Positions 51,669 through 61,360 are shown, counted from the first letter of the stretch. The stretch: DNA of 64,000 nucleotides from an uncultured Alphaproteobacteria bacterium (GCA_934272785.1 CAKQSE010000003.1:28671-92670), one strand, 5' to 3'. Made by a program: numbers and translations. The notes: a model not told the origin generated them from the sequence alone.

Positions 51669-53135
51669 TTATTCCCCCATAATTACGGTTGGACGATTGT
51701 CAACGCCACCAAATTCCTGGATGTGTTTCGCCAATTGCAAGACACGCATGTCGTCAAATCGGCGACCAACCACCTGAATCCCCAGTGGCAATCCATTGCT
51801 GGCCAGGCCGGCCGGTGCACTGCACGCCGGAATGCCCGCCAGGTTCATTGCAACCGTGAATAAATCCAATGCATAATATTCCAGTGGCGATAAATCAGAA
51901 TTCAATGGCATTGCGGTGCCGGCGCTGGCCGGGCACAAGATTAAATCACATTGCGCAAATGCGGCATTGAAACTGTCTGAAATCATGCGGCGAACGCGTG
52001 CGGCCTGCATAAAATAAACTTCATACGATTCGCTGGACAAAACGGCCGTGCCGACAATCATACGACGCTGAACCTCGGTCCCGAAACCGGCGGCACGTGT
52101 CTTTTTATATGTGTCGATTAAATCAGACCCTTCGACCCGCAGGCCATAGCGCATACCATCATATCGCGCCAGGTTTGATGATGCCTCGGCCGGGGCGATG
52201 ATGTAATATGCCGCCAATGCGTCCAAGATGTTTGGAATTGATACTTCGACAATTTCGGCACCGGCTGATTTCAAATCGGCAATGCGCGCATCAAATATCT
52301 GTTTCATATCGGGTGAAACCTGAACATCTGCGAATTCTTTGATAATGCCGATGCGTAATTTTTTGCCGTCCCCTACAATCGGTGCCAATTCGCCAGAAAA
52401 CGCAAATCCATTTGTTGCACTGGTTGAATCCTTGGGATCATGGCCCGCCATCACAGACAGCAATAATGCAGCGTCATCGGCGGTGCGGGCAATCGGGCCC
52501 GGCGTGTCCAGACTGGACGCAAATGCGACACAGCCCCAGCGACTGCATAATCCATATGTTGGCTTCATTCCAACCAGTCCGGTTATTGCCGATGGAAAAC
52601 GAATCGAACCACCGGTATCGGTGCCGGTTGCCGCCATGGCCAGGCCGCCCGCGACCGCACTGGTTGAACCACCCGATGAACCACCGGCGGTTAAATTCTG
52701 GTCCAGGTGCCATGGATTTACAGGTGCACCAAAGAAACTGGTCTTGCTGAATGTGCCCATTGCAAATTCGTCCAGATTGGTTTTGCCCAACAGGACGCTG
52801 CCTGCGTCAATAAATTTCTGGGACACGGTTGATTCATATTCTGGAACAAAGTTTTCCAACATGTGCGACGCCGCGGTCGTGCGAATACCACGTGTTGCAA
52901 ATAAATCCTTCATCCCGATTGGAATCCCGTCCAATGCACCCGCCGTGCCATCGGCATAGCGTGCGTCCGCGGCGGCGGCATCGGCCAATGCGCGGTCAGG
53001 CGTCTGGGTGATATAGCAATTTAATTTTTTGCCAAACTTTTCAATGCGTGCCAGGTATGCACGTGTCAATTCGGTCGCGCTGATTTCGCGGGATTTTAAT
53101 TTTTTTAATGCCTGGGTAATCGTTAAATCTATCAT
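51669..53135 (-). CDS. gatA: Aspartyl/glutamyl-tRNA amidotransferase subunit A
   Basis: 488 aa; glutaminase subunit of GatCAB, amidase signature family. The Ser-cisSer-Lys triad is visible: Lys in IGMKDLFATRG, the Gly/Ser-rich AGGSSGGSTSAVAGG, and nucleophile in GGSIRFPSAITG. gatC is 2 bp upstream on the same strand. Confidence 0.96.
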   Translation of the reverse strand: MIDLTITQALKKLKSREISATELTRAYLARIEKFGKKLNCYITQTPDRALADAAAADARYADGTAGALDGIPIGMKDLFATRGIRTTAASHMLENFVPEYESTVSQKFIDAGSVLLGKTNLDEFAMGTFSKTSFFGAPVNPWHLDQNLTAGGSSGGSTSAVAGGLAMAATGTDTGGSIRFPSAITGLVGMKPTYGLCSRWGCVAFASSLDTPGPIARTADDAALLLSVMAGHDPKDSTSATNGFAFSGELAPIVGDGKKLRIGIIKEFADVQVSPDMKQIFDARIADLKSAGAEIVEVSIPNILDALAAYYIIAPAEASSNLARYDGMRYGLRVEGSDLIDTYKKTRAAGFGTEVQRRMIVGTAVLSSESYEVYFMQAARVRRMISDSFNAAFAQCDLILCPASAGTAMPLNSDLSPLEYYALDLFTVAMNLAGIPACSAPAGLASNGLPLGIQVVGRRFDDMRVLQLAKHIQEFGGVDNRPTVIMGE

Positions 53136-53137
53136 CT

Positions 53138-53434
53138 TTATTCACCATCCATAACTTTTGGAACTGCAAAATATCCGCGTGATACGCCGGCCTTGTCCGG
53201 GGTGTTTGCCATGATTGCGTCACGAATATTGCCATCGGTCACCACGTCGGCGCGAATGGGTAATTTATGTTCGGACGGATTCAACATTGGTTCCACACCG
53301 TGTGTGTCGATTTTCTGTAATTTATCCAGCCAATCAATCACGGAATCGATGTTCATTTGTTCCAGTTTTTCATCAGAAATTTCAATCCTGATCAGGTTGG
53401 CAAATTTCTGTAATTGTTGCTTGCTAAACGCCAT
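53138..53434 (-). CDS. gatC: Aspartyl/glutamyl-tRNA amidotransferase subunit C
   Basis: 98 aa; wraps around GatA and GatB to stabilise the complex. Typical pattern KFANLIRIEISDEKLEQM ... LDKLQKIDTHGVEPMLNPSEH ... R.D.VTDG. First gene of the gatC-gatA pair, divergent from ruvX. Confidence 0.92.
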   Translation of the reverse strand: MAFSKQQLQKFANLIRIEISDEKLEQMNIDSVIDWLDKLQKIDTHGVEPMLNPSEHKLPIRADVVTDGNIRDAIMANTPDKAGVSRGYFAVPKVMDGE

Positions 53435-53470
53435 TTCAAATCCTATTATTCAGTCAAAGGAAATTATACA

Positions 53471-53926
53471 ATGATTCTGCCAGATTTCAAGGCTTTTCCG
53501 CGGACGGGACGCATTGTTGGAATTGACTGGGGCGCGGCGCGCACTGGGGTCGCAGTGTCGGACGCGTCACGTGAATTTGTATTCACGCGCGACGTGATTG
53601 ATGCACGGCGCGCGGGGGCGGACGAATTGGCACGCCGGGTCGCGGATTTGGCGTCGGACGAGGGCGCGGTTGGAATCATTATTGGATTGCCACTGCATGC
53701 CGATGGAACAGAGTCCGAGACGACGTCGCGCGTTCGCGAATTTGCGTTGCGCGTGGCAACGCTGACAGATTTGCCAATCTGTCTGCTGGACGAGAGTTAT
53801 TCCAGCGTCACCGCACAATCAGAAATGGGCCGTGTGCGGCGCGCGGATATAAAACAGAAATTGGATTCTGCGTCGGCGCGTGTGATACTGGAAAATGCAA
53901 TCAGTTTAATACGTCGCGCACAATAA
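53471..53926 (+). CDS. ruvX: Holliday junction resolvase-like RuvX (YqgF)
   Basis: 151 aa, RNase H-like fold, implicated in 16S rRNA 5' processing. GRIVGIDWGAARTGVAVSD gives the first catalytic Asp; GIIIGLPLHADGTE and LLDESYSSVTA carry the others. The start is ATG at 53471 with AAAGGA ten bp upstream; a longer upstream frame overlaps gatC. Confidence 0.9.
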   Translation: MILPDFKAFPRTGRIVGIDWGAARTGVAVSDASREFVFTRDVIDARRAGADELARRVADLASDEGAVGIIIGLPLHADGTESETTSRVREFALRVATLTDLPICLLDESYSSVTAQSEMGRVRRADIKQKLDSASARVILENAISLIRRAQ

Positions 53927-53964
53927 AAAACGCCGGATTTCATGTATCCAGCGCGTTTTTTTAT
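53927..53964. terminator. Probable bidirectional terminator between ruvX and the permease gene
   Basis: Imperfect stem AACGC-GGAT / ATCC-GCG-GTT flanked by A-run on one side and T-run on the other. Confidence 0.6.
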
Positions 53965-55014
53965 CTATTCAGATTCACGTTTGTCGGGTATATTACCATC
54001 CGCAGATAACAGGATCGCAATCCAACGTGTGGAATCAAATTGTGCGGTGATAATAAACGTCGCAACCAACAACGGCACGCTGAAAAACATGCCGGCAACA
54101 CCCCACAGCAAACCCCAGAATACCAAATTTATCAATATCGCCAACGTTGACAGGTTTAATGTTTTGCCGGTCAATTTTGGTTCAATAATATTGGCCAGCA
54201 ATATTTGCAGGCCAATCAGACCCGTCGCCACCAAGATTGGTGTGTGCAAATTCGGACTGACCGCCAGTGAATACAGAATTGGCAAACTGCACGCGATGAT
54301 TGCGCCAATTGTTGGAATATAACTGGTGACAAATACGATAAACGCCCACACGCCGGCGAATTCCAGCCCCAGCATGCTGAGCCATAAATACGCCAAAATA
54401 CCTGTTGCCCCAGAAATTAACGTTTTCATAAACAGATACTTTTTCATATTGGTATCAATACTGTCCACGATATAACGCATCTTTTTTGATTGGTGCTTGT
54501 TTGGGAACAGGGCAGAAAACTTTTTATCAAATGTTGTTTGTTCAACAAACATGAACAACAGGTATATGCATATCATACCAATTGATGTCGCCATACCAGC
54601 CAGGGATATGCCGACATTCGTTGCCATCTTGGCGATATTTGGAATTATTGACATATCAAATTTTACACCCAAACTGGCAGACAGCATTGCCCCCAGGTCA
54701 ACCAGTTTTCCTTGAATCGCGGGCAGGGCGGCAATCAATTCCAAGAACATTGGTCGAACCTGGGTCACAAATAAATACCCCAGTCCCACCAGTGCGCCGA
54801 TGCCGATACAATTGGACAGCCAATCAAACATCGCCGATAAAAATCCGTGCGCCGTGCGTGCGTCGTCGTCACGAAATGGTAAAACCTTGCGACAATATGC
54901 CGAAATTGCGTTTATCAAATACCACAAAAACGTTGCCACCAACAGCGGGACCAGTATAACGCGGCCCAGCCATAACAGAAAGACAACACCCGTAAAAAGT
55001 ATCAATCCGTTCAT
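53965..55014 (-). CDS. AI-2E-family (PerM-like) membrane transporter
   Basis: 349 aa, about eight membrane helices. The family region TSYIPTIGAIIACSLPILYSLA and ANIIEPKLTGKTLNLSTLAILINLVFWGLLWGVAGMFFSVPLL is clear (YdiK/PerM/TqsA superfamily). Members export varied substrates; some are sodium/proton antiporters. Substrate cannot be assigned. Confidence 0.88.
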   Translation of the reverse strand: MNGLILFTGVVFLLWLGRVILVPLLVATFLWYLINAISAYCRKVLPFRDDDARTAHGFLSAMFDWLSNCIGIGALVGLGYLFVTQVRPMFLELIAALPAIQGKLVDLGAMLSASLGVKFDMSIIPNIAKMATNVGISLAGMATSIGMICIYLLFMFVEQTTFDKKFSALFPNKHQSKKMRYIVDSIDTNMKKYLFMKTLISGATGILAYLWLSMLGLEFAGVWAFIVFVTSYIPTIGAIIACSLPILYSLAVSPNLHTPILVATGLIGLQILLANIIEPKLTGKTLNLSTLAILINLVFWGLLWGVAGMFFSVPLLVATFIITAQFDSTRWIAILLSADGNIPDKRESE

Positions 55015-55062
55015 TGTTTAAAAACTCCTGTATGCCACGATATGGTGCACATAGCGCGTTTT

Positions 55063-55983
55063 TTATTCGGTCATTTCTGGGGTCACATCTGAAATATTCA
55101 TTGTGACATTTTGTGGTGTCTGATTTGCATTTATCAGAATCAGCGCGATGCTTGCAATAATCATTATTATGTTCGTGCATACGGCAAATAATGAATATGC
55201 ACCGCCGATATTTTTCTTGAATTTTGCAATTCCATAAATGGCCGCCCATGCGAAAAACGCCGCCAGTATAATTCCCGTAACCAGTAACGTTTGCATGCCT
55301 GCCAGTAATCCGGAAACCATGGTCAGTATCACAAATGCCAATGTGCTGGCGATAATATTATCGGCAATTCTTTGTGATAATTTTTCATACCATTTTGGAC
55401 GGATGGTGACGCATGATTCAGGGGTGGTGGCGTCCGGTAAAATGTATCCCGGTATCCACAACAGACCGAACGAGAAAGGCATACTTAAAATCGCCGCCCA
55501 TGCAGGCACGCCCATTGAACGCGCACGACGGAATTTTGCATATAAATTTGACAGTCCTAATCCCACCATATACAGGGCGAATATTGAAACAACCGCGACC
55601 GTGATAACAAACCAAGTGTTACCCGCATGGCCCGCCATCATCATCTGGTATGCGATGCGTTGCAATTGTGTCGCGACTAAAACAGTTCCAAACAATGCCA
55701 GATACATTACAACAAGTTGTAGCGTGTCTAGTGCGATAAAGCCAGGCTGGGACAAATCGCCACGTGGCATACGACGCAACATTAAATACGCTGTGCCCCC
55801 CAGGCAGATGACAAATAAAATCCACAGTGGCCACATAATTGGTGTCGCTGTGATATGTGGCACAATCAGTGAATACAGCGCGCCCACACCACACATGATT
55901 GCAAATGAAATAATTGCAAAACGCAATGGTCGCCACAGTGTCCATGACATCAGTGAAATTGGTTGTTCAGATTGTTTTTTCAT
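55063..55983 (-). CDS. Uncharacterised multi-pass membrane protein (306 aa)
   Basis: About seven or eight hydrophobic helices with short loops; a longer hydrophilic loop holds TIRPKWYEKLSQRIADN before the last three helices. No family recognised. It lies 32 bp downstream of sufC and 48 bp upstream of the AI-2E transporter gene on the same strand, so it may share the suf transcript. Confidence 0.65.
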   Translation of the reverse strand: MKKQSEQPISLMSWTLWRPLRFAIISFAIMCGVGALYSLIVPHITATPIMWPLWILFVICLGGTAYLMLRRMPRGDLSQPGFIALDTLQLVVMYLALFGTVLVATQLQRIAYQMMMAGHAGNTWFVITVAVVSIFALYMVGLGLSNLYAKFRRARSMGVPAWAAILSMPFSFGLLWIPGYILPDATTPESCVTIRPKWYEKLSQRIADNIIASTLAFVILTMVSGLLAGMQTLLVTGIILAAFFAWAAIYGIAKFKKNIGGAYSLFAVCTNIIMIIASIALILINANQTPQNVTMNISDVTPEMTE

Positions 55984-56015
55984 TTTGTTCGTTCCTTGGG
56001 TTATTCATATGTCAA

Positions 56016-56693
56016 CTATTTTACCATAATATGGCCTTTTGACAAAGTCGTTATATCAGACGGTCCGACCATGTTGGTAAAATCAGGTTGGTGACTGATA
56101 AACATAAATGTCGTGTTTGGCATATTGCGAATTGTATCGGCAATCAAATGTTGTGTATCGCTGTCTGCGCCAGAATCCGGTTCGTCCAGAATTGCAAACG
56201 CGGGCGCAATCATTTTCAGACGCAGCAACATCAACCGTTTGCGTTCACCACCAGAAAAACCGACGTTGATACTGCGATTCAGCCACTCTTTTGGAATATT
56301 TAATTCGGCGCGCACATCTTCCAGCGTCTGCAAAAATTCGCCCATTGATAAATCACGCCCGGTTTGAAAATGCGCGTGCGCGGCACACGAATGCTTTAAA
56401 AATGACAAGACGGTCAGTCCCGGAATTTCGGGCACGCTTTGTGCGCCCAGGAATATTCCCAACAGTGCGCGCGTTGTTGTGTTTTCATGCGTTATGTCAC
56501 GGCCGTCAAAAATTATCTGGCCACAATCCACGGTATACAGCGGATTTCCGGCAATAACCGCCGCCAGGGTTGACTTGCCCGACCCATTGTGTCCCGCCAG
56601 CAGATGTCGCGCACCCGCCGCAACCGTCATGTTTATGTCGGTCAGTAATTTTTTCCCGTCCAGTGATACAGATAAATTTTTTATTTCCAACAT
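56016..56693 (-). CDS. sufC: Fe-S assembly ATPase SufC
   Basis: 225 aa ABC ATPase of the SufBCD scaffold. Walker A GHNGSGKSTL, signature SGGERKRL, Walker B AFAILDEPDSGAD, H-loop FISHQ. The SufC-specific LDEPDSG-LD-type stretch is present. 2 bp after sufB. Confidence 0.92.
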   Translation of the reverse strand: MLEIKNLSVSLDGKKLLTDINMTVAAGARHLLAGHNGSGKSTLAAVIAGNPLYTVDCGQIIFDGRDITHENTTTRALLGIFLGAQSVPEIPGLTVLSFLKHSCAAHAHFQTGRDLSMGEFLQTLEDVRAELNIPKEWLNRSINVGFSGGERKRLMLLRLKMIAPAFAILDEPDSGADSDTQHLIADTIRNMPNTTFMFISHQPDFTNMVGPSDITTLSKGHIMVK

Positions 56694-56695
56694 AT

Positions 56696-58030
56696 TTAAT
56701 CCTGTGCGTTTGCAAGTGCCATTTGAATCAGTTGCTTGGATTCAACCAAAAACTCCATCGGCAGGCGTGATATAATTGGTGCCGCCGATGCGCCGATAAT
56801 CAGGGCGGTGGCCTCGTCCTGGGCAATGCCAGATTGCATTAAAAACAGTAATTGATTTGCGTCAATTGCGCCGGTGGTGGCCTCGTGACTCTGGGTATTG
56901 TCACCGTTTGTGTGAACGATGGTCGGCAATGTGTTTGCCACCGCGTTATTGCCGATTATGCGCGTATCGCATTTGGATGCATTTTTTCCGCTACACCCCG
57001 AAAAAGACACCAGACTGCGAAATGTCTGATTTGATTTATCCAGTGCCACACCATATGAAACAATGTTTGACACCGTGTCATTTCCGATATGAATCATTTT
57101 TGTCCCGGTGTCGGCCAACTGCGCGCCGCGCGTAATGGTCAGCGAATAAAAATCGCTGTGCGCGCCATCACCCGCCAAGATGGTTGACGGATATTTCCAT
57201 GTCATGGCCGATCCGATTTCAACCTGGGTCCAGTCAATGGTTGCATTTTTTTCTGCGCGACCGCGTTTTGTCACAAAGTTTAAAATACCACCAACATTTT
57301 TGTTGCCTTGCATTTCGCCGGCATACCAGTTCTGGACCGTTGCATATTTTACGCGTGCATCGTCCAATGCAATGATTTCAACAACGCCGCTGTGCAATTG
57401 GTGGTTGGGGCGACGGGGGGCACTGCACCCCTCCATATACGATAATTCTGCGCCCGTGTCCGCAATAATCAGTGTGCGTTCAAATTGCCCAATCTTGGCG
57501 GTTTCGATTCTGAAATAACTGGCCAGGTCAATCGGGCATTTGGTGTGTGGCGGGATATAGACAAATGTTCCATCTGAAAATACCGCGGCATTTAATGCGG
57601 CAAAGAAATTGTCGGTTGGGGGAACGACACGGCCCAAATATTTTTTTACCAATTCTGGGTATTCGCGCACCGCGTCCGACAATGGCAGGAATATTATCCC
57701 CAACGCGTTTAATTTTTCGGTGTATGACGTGTGAACAGACCGACTGTCGACGACGGTGTCGGTCGCCATACCCATCAGGGCGCGCTGCTCTGATTCAGGC
57801 AGGCCCATTTTTTCATACGTGTCTTTCAGGTCGGAATTATCAATCGGGCGCGCTTCGTTATAATAGTTTAAATCGTCGTAATCAATTGGCGCGTAATCAA
57901 ATTCGGCCCAGTGTGGTTCGCGCATGCCGCGCCATGCATTAAATGCGGCCACACGCCATTCGGTCAGCCAGGCCGGCTCGTTACGAATATGCGATATTTC
58001 ACGGACAAGATTTTCAGTCAGTTTTGCCAT
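56696..58030 (-). CDS. sufB: Fe-S cluster scaffold protein SufB
   Basis: 444 aa. N-terminal helices, then the SufB/D beta-helix: VPPTDNFFAALNAAVFSDGTFVYIPPHTKCP, EGCSAP, NWYAGEMQGNKNVGGILNFVTKRG, and C-terminal SHEATTGAIDANQLLFLMQSGI, diagnostic for SufB. Conserved Cys in EGCSAP near the cluster-building site. No sufD is seen downstream, and sufS/sufE are at another locus. Confidence 0.93.
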   Translation of the reverse strand: MAKLTENLVREISHIRNEPAWLTEWRVAAFNAWRGMREPHWAEFDYAPIDYDDLNYYNEARPIDNSDLKDTYEKMGLPESEQRALMGMATDTVVDSRSVHTSYTEKLNALGIIFLPLSDAVREYPELVKKYLGRVVPPTDNFFAALNAAVFSDGTFVYIPPHTKCPIDLASYFRIETAKIGQFERTLIIADTGAELSYMEGCSAPRRPNHQLHSGVVEIIALDDARVKYATVQNWYAGEMQGNKNVGGILNFVTKRGRAEKNATIDWTQVEIGSAMTWKYPSTILAGDGAHSDFYSLTITRGAQLADTGTKMIHIGNDTVSNIVSYGVALDKSNQTFRSLVSFSGCSGKNASKCDTRIIGNNAVANTLPTIVHTNGDNTQSHEATTGAIDANQLLFLMQSGIAQDEATALIIGASAAPIISRLPMEFLVESKQLIQMALANAQD

Positions 58031-58576
58031 CTAGTCATTAGTTTGTGCGGCCAGGGCGCGTGCCTGGGCAAAAAATGTCAGCGATTGCCCCAGCAATCCG
58101 TCGGTGAACGTTGCCGCCAGGATTCCGTCTGGCTCTGTCTTGCTGAGGTGTTGCAAGAAACCATCGGCGCGGTTCATGTAATTGTCGACGCTGCGCGCAA
58201 CCTCGGCATCCAGTTTAATACATCTGCGCAGTTTTTCCAGCACAAACGGATTCTTGGAATATTCGTCCAAAATCCCGCCCAACGCGCGCCACAGTGGGTG
58301 TTCTGTGGTGTTGCGGGGCATAACGTCAATTGCCGCCATAATTGGAATCAGGTTTTGCAACAAATCCTGGTAAATCATTTCGGCGTGTTCTGCGACCGCG
58401 TTTGTTGCGGACTTGTTTTTTAACACAGATTGAATTTTTACAATCAGGTTGTATTGGTACGTCAACGTCTTGGCCATGTCGCGCATGCGGCGTTGCATTC
58501 CGAAAAACAGGACGAAGATCCCCCCACATATGACAATCAATGCGCAAATTCCAATTAAAATCAATGTGTTCTGCAT
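58031..58576 (-). CDS. Single-TM protein of unknown function upstream of sufB
   Basis: 181 aa: one N-terminal membrane helix (about 5-27) followed by a basic juxtamembrane segment (MQRRMRDMAKTL) and an all-helical soluble domain. No recognised family. It ends at the base before the sufB start, so it is likely cotranscribed with sufBC. Confidence 0.62.
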   Translation of the reverse strand: MQNTLILIGICALIVICGGIFVLFFGMQRRMRDMAKTLTYQYNLIVKIQSVLKNKSATNAVAEHAEMIYQDLLQNLIPIMAAIDVMPRNTTEHPLWRALGGILDEYSKNPFVLEKLRRCIKLDAEVARSVDNYMNRADGFLQHLSKTEPDGILAATFTDGLLGQSLTFFAQARALAAQTND

Positions 58577-58682
58577 AATTTTACCCCTGGTAATATGTCT
58601 GATGGTTCTAAGTATAACACCTTTTGCCGATTCGTGCGATTTTATCTTGCAAATGATAAATTTCGCGGGGTGCGATTTGGTC

Positions 58683-58711
58683 TTGCACAGATTCGGTCAA
58701 ATTGTTATAAT
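58683..58711 (+). promoter_or_regulatory. Promoter of the type IVb pilus genes
   Basis: TTGCAC (58683-58688), 17-bp spacer, TATAAT (58706-58711), 42 bp before the first pilus-gene ATG. Confidence 0.65.
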
Positions 58712-58753
58712 AAGTAAAAAAATATGATAACTTGTTCAGGAAAGGAAGTTTTT

Positions 58754-59662
58754 ATGTTCCGTAAGATTTTAGTTTTTGCAATGTTTGCAACGGCGGCTGG
58801 CTATTGCTTTGCCGCGGAATCATTGCCCCAGGTCGTCACGAGCGAGGTTTTTTACACCCAGGATAAATCATCGGATGCCGATCAACAGGTGCAAACGGTT
58901 GAAACAACCGAAACGGTCCAGACGGCGGTGCCGGTATGGCCGATGGCGGGAACGGATGCCGACGTTGAAATCGCATGCGAAGATGGCGCGTGTGCCCAGG
59001 ACGCGCAATCGGATAATATCCGCATTGTGTCCAAGATTGGCGCAGACCTGGTTGTTGAAAATAATTTTAATTTGGGAACAGGCGACGGTTTCGGTGGTTG
59101 GTCTGGTGGCGCAAATATGCTGCATGGGACCCAGATACCGGTTGGATTTGATGACGAATGCAATTCTGGTTCTGAAATGCCGTTGTTGCATCGCGAAATG
59201 CTAGAAGATGATGGCGGCGCGATTTTGTCTGTTGCACGCAGTGGACGCAAAAACTGTGCAAAATATGCCGATGGTTATGATGCCTTTGCGGCCAAGATGG
59301 GTATGACAAAAACAACAACTGACGAAAATGGTGAAATTGTTGACGAAGAGACCGAAATTTCTGTGAACGTGTCTGCGGATGCTGAACCGGCGCAACGTGT
59401 CACCGACCAGGTTCGTTCATGGGTTGTTGCCAATGGCCAGACCTTGCGCGAGGTTTTACAAAACTGGTGTGACAAAGAAGGCTGGGATTTGGTTTGGGCG
59501 ACATCGCGCGAATATCCGATAGAGGCCAGTGCCGTGTTCAAGGGACGCTTTGTTGACGTGGCGTCTGCATTGGTTCGCAACTTTGGACGCGCAACACCGA
59601 TTCCATATGCAAAATTCTACAAGGGGAATCGCGTCTTGGTGATTTCCACGAACGAGGAATAA
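58754..59662 (+). CDS. TcpQ/PilL-domain type IVb pilus protein
   Basis: 302 aa. Signal peptide (MFRKILVFAMFATAAGYCFA), a Gln/Thr/Val-rich low-complexity region (about 35-70), and a C-terminal TcpQ-type domain (about 215-302): WVVANGQTLREVLQNWCDKEGWDLVWATSREYPIEASAVFKG then VASALVRNFGRA and KGNRVLVIS. TcpQ/PilL domains assist the pilus secretin; the secretin gene follows 44 bp downstream. AAAGGAAG precedes the chosen ATG; an upstream ATG lacks a signal peptide. Confidence 0.85.
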   Translation: MFRKILVFAMFATAAGYCFAAESLPQVVTSEVFYTQDKSSDADQQVQTVETTETVQTAVPVWPMAGTDADVEIACEDGACAQDAQSDNIRIVSKIGADLVVENNFNLGTGDGFGGWSGGANMLHGTQIPVGFDDECNSGSEMPLLHREMLEDDGGAILSVARSGRKNCAKYADGYDAFAAKMGMTKTTTDENGEIVDEETEISVNVSADAEPAQRVTDQVRSWVVANGQTLREVLQNWCDKEGWDLVWATSREYPIEASAVFKGRFVDVASALVRNFGRATPIPYAKFYKGNRVLVISTNEE

Positions 59663-59706
59663 AATTCGCGGGATTGTGTCAACCATCGTCACAGGGAGAA
59701 GGATAA

Positions 59707-61335
59707 ATGATAAAATCAGCAAAGATAATATTTATGTGCGGCGCATTGGTATTTGCACTGGCCGGGTGCACGACCAAGGAATCCGCCAAGGTGGCGTCAA
59801 CGGTTGACCAGGATTTCGTCAATGCATACGATGCGTTTGAAATGGCAAAAAATCCGCGGGCCAAGGTTGCCAGTGGTGACACCGTTTCCATGTCCGAAGG
59901 GGTGTGGTTGGGTAATAAATCGACCGTCTTGGAACATCGTAACAATTTACCATCGCAATTTGAAACCGATACCGGGGTCACAATCTTGCTGAATGAACCG
60001 GTTACGTTACAGGTATTGGCCAATAACATCAATTCTATGACCGGGATTCCTGTTAAAATTGACAGCCAGGTAAATTCTGAAAAATTAAAAAAGACAATCA
60101 ATATCGCATACACCGGCAAATTGTCCGGCCTGTTGTCCCAGGTTGCGACGGATTTGGACCTGTTGTGGTATTACGACAAAACGTCAATTGTTTTCTATGA
60201 AACAGAAACCAAGACATTTACATTATATGCGCTGGGGACAGATGTATCATACCAGACCGCGGTCCAGACCGATGATGGCAACCAGGTCGCATTGGAATCC
60301 ACATTAAAAGAGTGGGATGAAATCGAAAAAGCGATTTCTGGCATCGTTGGCAAGACCGATAATGCAGACTTTACCGTCTCGCGCAGTCTGGGAACAATCA
60401 CCGTTACCGCGCCACCGTCGGTGTTGACCCGCGTTGGTGACTATATCAATAAACAGAACAAACGCTTGTCACAATTGGTTACCATTGATGTCAAGGTGTT
60501 ACAGGTATCAATTTCAAACGATTCGGCGTTTGGTTTGAATCTGGCGGCGGCAATCAACAGTGCGTCGGGCCTGAACATTGTTGCCAATCCAAAGAACAAT
60601 TTGGCCACGACCGAGGCCAGCTCGATGAACATCGCTGTTTTGTCTAATACCGTGTCGGCGTTGACTGGTGCCACCCATGTCGAGGGTTCATCCACTGTCG
60701 CCGGTGCATATACCCCGGACCAGATTAAAAATGGTTCCCTGGCACGTGGCGCGGGCAGTAGTGCGTTGATAGAGGCTTTGGCAAAGCAGGGCAAGGTATC
60801 ATTGGTCACAAATGTTGGTGTCACCACGCGCAGCAACCGTGTTGCCCCGGTGAATAATACCAAGACCACTGGATACATCAAACGTTTTGAATCGCGTAAC
60901 TTTACAACGGTTGAATCCAGCACCGTTGACCAGGACGATTTGGAAACAGGTTTTTCAATGCAACTGTTGCCGAACGTTTTGGAAAATGGCAAGATTTTGT
61001 TACTGTTCCGTATGTCTGTGCGTGAATTGCTGAAAATGTCCACCCAGACGATTGGCGAGGTTACATTACAATTGCCCGAGGTTGAAGAACGCAGCTTTAT
61101 GCAAGAAGTTATTATGGAATCTGGTCAGATGTTGGTTGTGTCGGGCTTTGAAAAGCAGACAAATAACGATACACGTTATGGCTTGGGCGATCCGGACTTT
61201 ATGGCATTGTCGGGATCACGTGAAACATCGGCGACGCGCGATACACTGGTTGTCATCTTGACGCCCCAGGTATTGGTCAGCCCGATGGACGCCGAACGCA
61301 GTATTCAACAGCATTGGGGCGCACCATTGAATTAA
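59707..61335 (+). CDS. pilN: PilN-type type IVb pilus secretin lipoprotein
   Basis: 542 aa outer-membrane channel. Lipoprotein signal with lipobox LAGC (about Cys21). N domains with STN-like module (TGVTILLNEPVTLQVLANNINSMTGIPVKID), an N1 ring segment (SRSLGTITVTAPPSVLTRVGDYINKQNKRLSQLVTIDVKVLQV), and a C-terminal secretin domain (GFSMQLLPNVLENGKILLLFRMSV ... QLPEVEERSFMQEVIMESGQMLVVSGF). The closest known type is PilN/BfpB of IVb pili. Only this pair of pilus genes is in the window. Confidence 0.9.
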   Translation: MIKSAKIIFMCGALVFALAGCTTKESAKVASTVDQDFVNAYDAFEMAKNPRAKVASGDTVSMSEGVWLGNKSTVLEHRNNLPSQFETDTGVTILLNEPVTLQVLANNINSMTGIPVKIDSQVNSEKLKKTINIAYTGKLSGLLSQVATDLDLLWYYDKTSIVFYETETKTFTLYALGTDVSYQTAVQTDDGNQVALESTLKEWDEIEKAISGIVGKTDNADFTVSRSLGTITVTAPPSVLTRVGDYINKQNKRLSQLVTIDVKVLQVSISNDSAFGLNLAAAINSASGLNIVANPKNNLATTEASSMNIAVLSNTVSALTGATHVEGSSTVAGAYTPDQIKNGSLARGAGSSALIEALAKQGKVSLVTNVGVTTRSNRVAPVNNTKTTGYIKRFESRNFTTVESSTVDQDDLETGFSMQLLPNVLENGKILLLFRMSVRELLKMSTQTIGEVTLQLPEVEERSFMQEVIMESGQMLVVSGFEKQTNNDTRYGLGDPDFMALSGSRETSATRDTLVVILTPQVLVSPMDAERSIQQHWGAPLN

Positions 61336-61360
61336 AAAACGGGGCCATGCCCCGTTTTTT
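61334..61360 (+). terminator. Terminator after the secretin gene
   Basis: ACGGGGC-CAT-GCCCCGT with A-run and T-run; nearly identical to 62262-62288. Confidence 0.88.

Noticed and set aside
53965..55014. Quorum-sensing AI-2 exporter
   Set aside because: The family name reflects one member (TqsA); most members have other substrates, so no such role is claimed.
55238..56029. 263-codon plus-strand open frame opposite the multi-TM gene
   Set aside because: Antisense of a gene with convincing membrane helices; no family similarity.
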